From: Cyanobium sp. CZS48M
Lineage (GTDB): Bacteria > Cyanobacteriota > Cyanobacteriia > PCC-6307 > Cyanobiaceae
Length of the DNA: 32,907 bases
Assembly: GCA_030373145.1 (NCBI GenBank)
Contig: JAUCZK010000027.1
Location: 1 to 32,907 of the forward strand
Direction: 5' to 3'
The notes under the pieces are model-generated. The model did no database searches. It saw only the letters and a list, made by a program, of their open reading frames with translations, and was not told the origin of the DNA. The translations under genes were made by a program, and so were the position numbers. How positions within the stretch are numbered: the first letter of the stretch is position 1; every line of letters begins with the position of its first letter. Of this stretch, positions 32,367 to 32,907 are shown one piece after another.

Positions 32367-32907
32367 GGAGTTTGCGGAAAAACCAACTAAGCAGCCGCAT
32401 TTTCCCATCTCCGAGCTGATTTCTCGGTGATTTCGTCAGATGGGGTCGTTTCAACCGCTCAGACAGCCCGATTTCGCCGCATTTGGGCTGTTTTGGCGGC
32501 CCGACTGCCGCCGTTTGAGCACACCTTTGGGCAACTGGCGGCTCATGCCCCTGCCATGGTGGGCCTGAGCAAGTTGCCCAGTCGGATCAGGTTGTAGGCG
32601 ATCACGTGCAGACCGTAGCCGCAGGCTTCTCCGAAGGAGTGGACGGCGCTCACGTTCTCCTGGCCGCGCAGTTTGAACTGGCGCAGCCCGCCGATCGCCT
32701 TGATCCAGCCAAATACCTTCTCGATGCCGCGGCGGGCATTGATCGACTTGGCGTAGCCCACGTGGCGGGTGGTGCGGGCATCGATCGCTGAGCCACCGCT
32801 GCGGGCGGTGTTCTGCGCCACGTGGGGCGTCACGCCCAGCCGCCGCATCTCAGCCACGAACCCTTTCGTGTCGTAGTTCTTGTCGGCGCCGATGGTCTTC
32901 TGGTGAG
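32367..32907 (-). mobile_element. IS5-type insertion sequence, one end
   Basis: The region contains the end of a transposase gene and about 175 bases of non-coding DNA beyond its stop. The outer boundary is placed near 32367, where GGAGTTTGCGGAAAAACC resembles the terminal repeat of IS5-group elements. The second end lies outside the window, so the terminal repeat and target duplication cannot be checked. Confidence 0.6.
32543..32907 (-). CDS. IS5-family transposase, C-terminal part (cut by window edge)
   Basis: The minus-strand frame runs from the window end to the stop at 32543. It begins inside the catalytic core with the second-Asp region (TIGADKNYDTKGF). NARRGIEKVFGWIKAIGGLR follows, which carries the family R-(3)-E-(6)-K signature with the third catalytic acid. 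The ATG at 32857 is internal, not the start. The transposase would cut and join DNA at the IS ends. The visible part shows no defect. Confidence 0.88.
   Translation of the reverse strand, partial: HQKTIGADKNYDTKGFVAEMRRLGVTPHVAQNTARSGGSAIDARTTRHVGYAKSINARRGIEKVFGWIKAIGGLRQFKLRGQENVSAVHSFGEACGYGLHVIAYNLIRLGNLLRPTMAGA

Overview
The window is a GC-rich stretch of a unicellular picocyanobacterial chromosome (Synechococcus/Cyanobium type). The evidence is the photosynthesis genes: the 5' end of psbD (photosystem II D2), ycf4 (photosystem I assembly), petM (cytochrome b6f subunit) and a ycf39-type gene, together with an NTRC thioredoxin reductase-thioredoxin fusion. Naming a genus beyond that is inference.

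Positions 1-15,625 are a dense housekeeping region. It holds psbD and ycf4 in divergent orientation, a lipoprotein cyclophilin, ilvN, two alpha/beta hydrolases, trm1, petM, ycf39, an RsuA-type pseudouridine synthase, infA, NTRC, a superfamily II helicase, a small SDR protein, a thioredoxin-like ferredoxin, dxr, cysS and several small proteins of unknown function.

Positions 15,626-19,944 look like a cell-surface block. Three exported proteins of unknown function lie on the minus strand. One is an 85-aa secreted protein, one has a single C-terminal membrane segment followed by a poly-glycine tail, and one is a predicted outer-membrane beta-barrel with four Trp-centred repeats. They are followed, on the other strand, by a Wza-type polysaccharide export protein and a dual-specificity-type phosphatase.

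Positions 19,978-25,683 are mostly decayed. The GDP-fucose genes gmd and fcl and three toxin-antitoxin modules (HEPN/MNT, Phd-like/PIN, HicBA) carry deletions, frameshifts and stops. An intact ABC exporter sits among them. Several deletions seem to end in short repeats, as expected from slippage or microhomology.

Positions 25,853-31,089 have lower GC content, clearest at 25.85-26.8 kb and 30.1-31.1 kb, and look acquired. They encode a possible ParB-like protein, a TIGR04325-type methyltransferase, an NDP-sugar epimerase, a DegT-type aminotransferase and a GT-A-like glycosyltransferase. The last three are tightly packed and could make and transfer an amino sugar for a surface glycan.

Positions 31,145-32,907 contain a glycosyltransferase remnant, a Uma2-family gene with a 17-bp perfect inverted repeat over its stop codon, a PIN-toxin fragment, and an IS5-type transposase running off the window end. 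No tRNA, rRNA or CRISPR array was recognised.
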